NCBI GenBank assembly: GCA_050011775.1
Contig: JBEKIL010000001.1
Span: 124,001 to 188,000 of the forward strand
Direction of reading: 5' to 3'
Length of the DNA: 64,000 nucleotides
From: CAVZMI01 sp050011775
Lineage (GTDB): Bacteria; Bacteroidota; Ignavibacteria; UBA10030; CAVZMI01
Shown here: positions 63,379 to 64,000 of the stretch, piece by piece
How positions within the stretch are numbered: position 1 is the stretch's first letter
Layout: each line of letters opens with the position of its first letter
Made by a program: the position numbers and the translations under genes
The notes under the pieces: model-generated
The model's input: only the letters and a program-made list of their open reading frames with translations
What the model was told of the DNA's origin: nothing
The model's database searches: none

Positions 63379-64000
63379 TTATACGTCAAATCCCCTGTTG
63401 TTGATAAGGTCCTGAAGATCGTCTATCTTGTGCATAAACCGTAAACGATCTGCCGGATTCTGTTCAATAAGTTTTTGATATATAGCAATTGCCTCGGTGT
63501 ATTGACCCTGCCTTTCATAAATATCGGCAAGCGTAACCGTCGCAATCGAAGGATCTATTGGTATCGGGTTTTTGACATTGTCTTGAAACGAATCGTTATT
63601 AAAGGGTTGCGGAGTTATTTTCGCGTCTTCAAGCGAAGCGGCGAGTGCCTCGATTGATTCCTGACTCTCAGGTTGTTCGGCGAGAAAATCATCTATATCC
63701 AGTGTATTCTCAGTTCCCGAAAGTTCATTCTGCATATTCTGGCTAAACGTCTCAAATGCCTGTGTGTGGCCTACCTGTGAGAATACTCCTCCGCCCTTCG
63801 TATCTTTTATCTCTTCAAGAAATCGCAGCGCTCCTGTATGGCGCGTATGATGCTTCAGTATAAATCGAACCGCTTTCTCAGCATCATCGATCCGTCCAGC
63901 CGCATAGTAGCATTGCGCTGCAATGAGATATCCCGTTGGATAGATGGGATATTCCTCTATACCTTTTTCACAGAGTTCGATTGCCCGTGTTACTTCTCCC
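63379..64000 (-). CDS. TPR protein, N-terminal part missing at window edge
   Basis: The frame stays open from the window end to its stop at 63379, at least 206 residues, so the first Met seen inside (63735) is not the start. Two TPR groups are visible: near the edge VTRAIELCEKGIEEYPIYPT, YLIAAQCYYAAGRIDDAEK, and near the end TVTLADIYERQGQYTEAIA and IYQKLIEQNP. An acidic low-complexity linker (about 40 residues) separates them. No targeting signal can be judged. It is convergent with the outer-membrane protein gene. Confidence 0.85.
   Translation of the reverse strand, partial: GEVTRAIELCEKGIEEYPIYPTGYLIAAQCYYAAGRIDDAEKAVRFILKHHTRHTGALRFLEEIKDTKGGGVFSQVGHTQAFETFSQNMQNELSGTENTLDIDDFLAEQPESQESIEALAASLEDAKITPQPFNNDSFQDNVKNPIPIDPSIATVTLADIYERQGQYTEAIAIYQKLIEQNPADRLRFMHKIDDLQDLINNRGFDV

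Overview
The window reads as ordinary chromosome of a Gram-negative, outer-membrane bacterium of the Bacteroidota/Chlorobiota/Ignavibacteriota (FCB) group. This placement is an inference from gene content: S46 and S9 secreted peptidases, a LemA/M48 cluster, a TIGR02094-type alpha-glucan phosphorylase, exported TPR and ankyrin proteins, TonB-C proteins, TolC/CusB efflux, alpha-2-macroglobulin with PBP1C, and an atypical EF-P. No 16S gene is present to confirm it. I see no tRNA, rRNA, CRISPR array, phage, integrase or transposase. Most genes have AGGAG-type ribosome binding sites, and many are tightly packed or overlap by 4 bases.

Layout. 1-3670 (minus): a copper/silver-type tripartite efflux operon (small Cys/Met-rich exported protein, TolC-like CusC, CusB with two heavy-metal-binding domains, CusA cut by the window edge). 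3812-12474 (minus): an envelope unit of alpha-2-macroglobulin, penicillin-binding protein 1C and a lipocalin lipoprotein. 12746-19621 (plus): a coupled run of a giant TPR protein, an unknown 432-residue protein, the ribosome-assembly GTPase Obg and an orphan FecCD-type permease. 20034-29913 (plus): metabolism and signalling, with two SpoIIE/RsbU-type PP2C phosphatases, MetA, a GNAT enzyme, a DUF3267 membrane protein, a flavodoxin-fold oxidoreductase, a Dabb protein, a C-GCAxxG-C-C protein, a Nudix hydrolase and a divergent class 1 isoprenoid-synthase-like protein. 29914-30536 has no large gene but holds a 55-residue membrane protein and a 20-bp tandem repeat.

30537-42399 (plus): glycogen phosphorylase, a hydroxypyruvate-reductase-like dehydrogenase, LemA with two tandem M48 proteases, a truncated F420/NADP-oxidoreductase remnant, an esterase, a TauE/SafE permease, an S9 peptidase and a hexose-6-phosphate mutarotase. 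42406-49397: a HAD phosphatase, a YgaP-type membrane protein, an S46 dipeptidyl peptidase, a bacteriohemerythrin, PyrF, a membrane-anchored hydrolase and an exported nitroreductase. 49529-55568 (minus): DinB, an exported ankyrin/TPR protein, CopZ and CopA. 55793-58332 (plus): an EF-P with glutamine at the modification site, RsmA and a PAP2 phosphatase. 58611-61420 (minus): a GAF-GGDEF protein, a TonB-C/parvulin lipoprotein, a CoA-binding protein and a secreted jelly-roll-like protein. 62192-64000: rpsT, an outer-membrane barrel and a TPR protein that runs off the end.

Themes are copper and envelope homeostasis (CusCBA plus CopZA), extracytoplasmic proteolysis and peptide use, and scattered housekeeping genes. 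I found no convincing complete new system. The best leads are the phosphatase-Nudix-isoprenoid-synthase-like cluster, the TonB-C/parvulin fusion lipoprotein, the Gln-tipped EF-P, and the unknown protein with a G8 tract ahead of obg.
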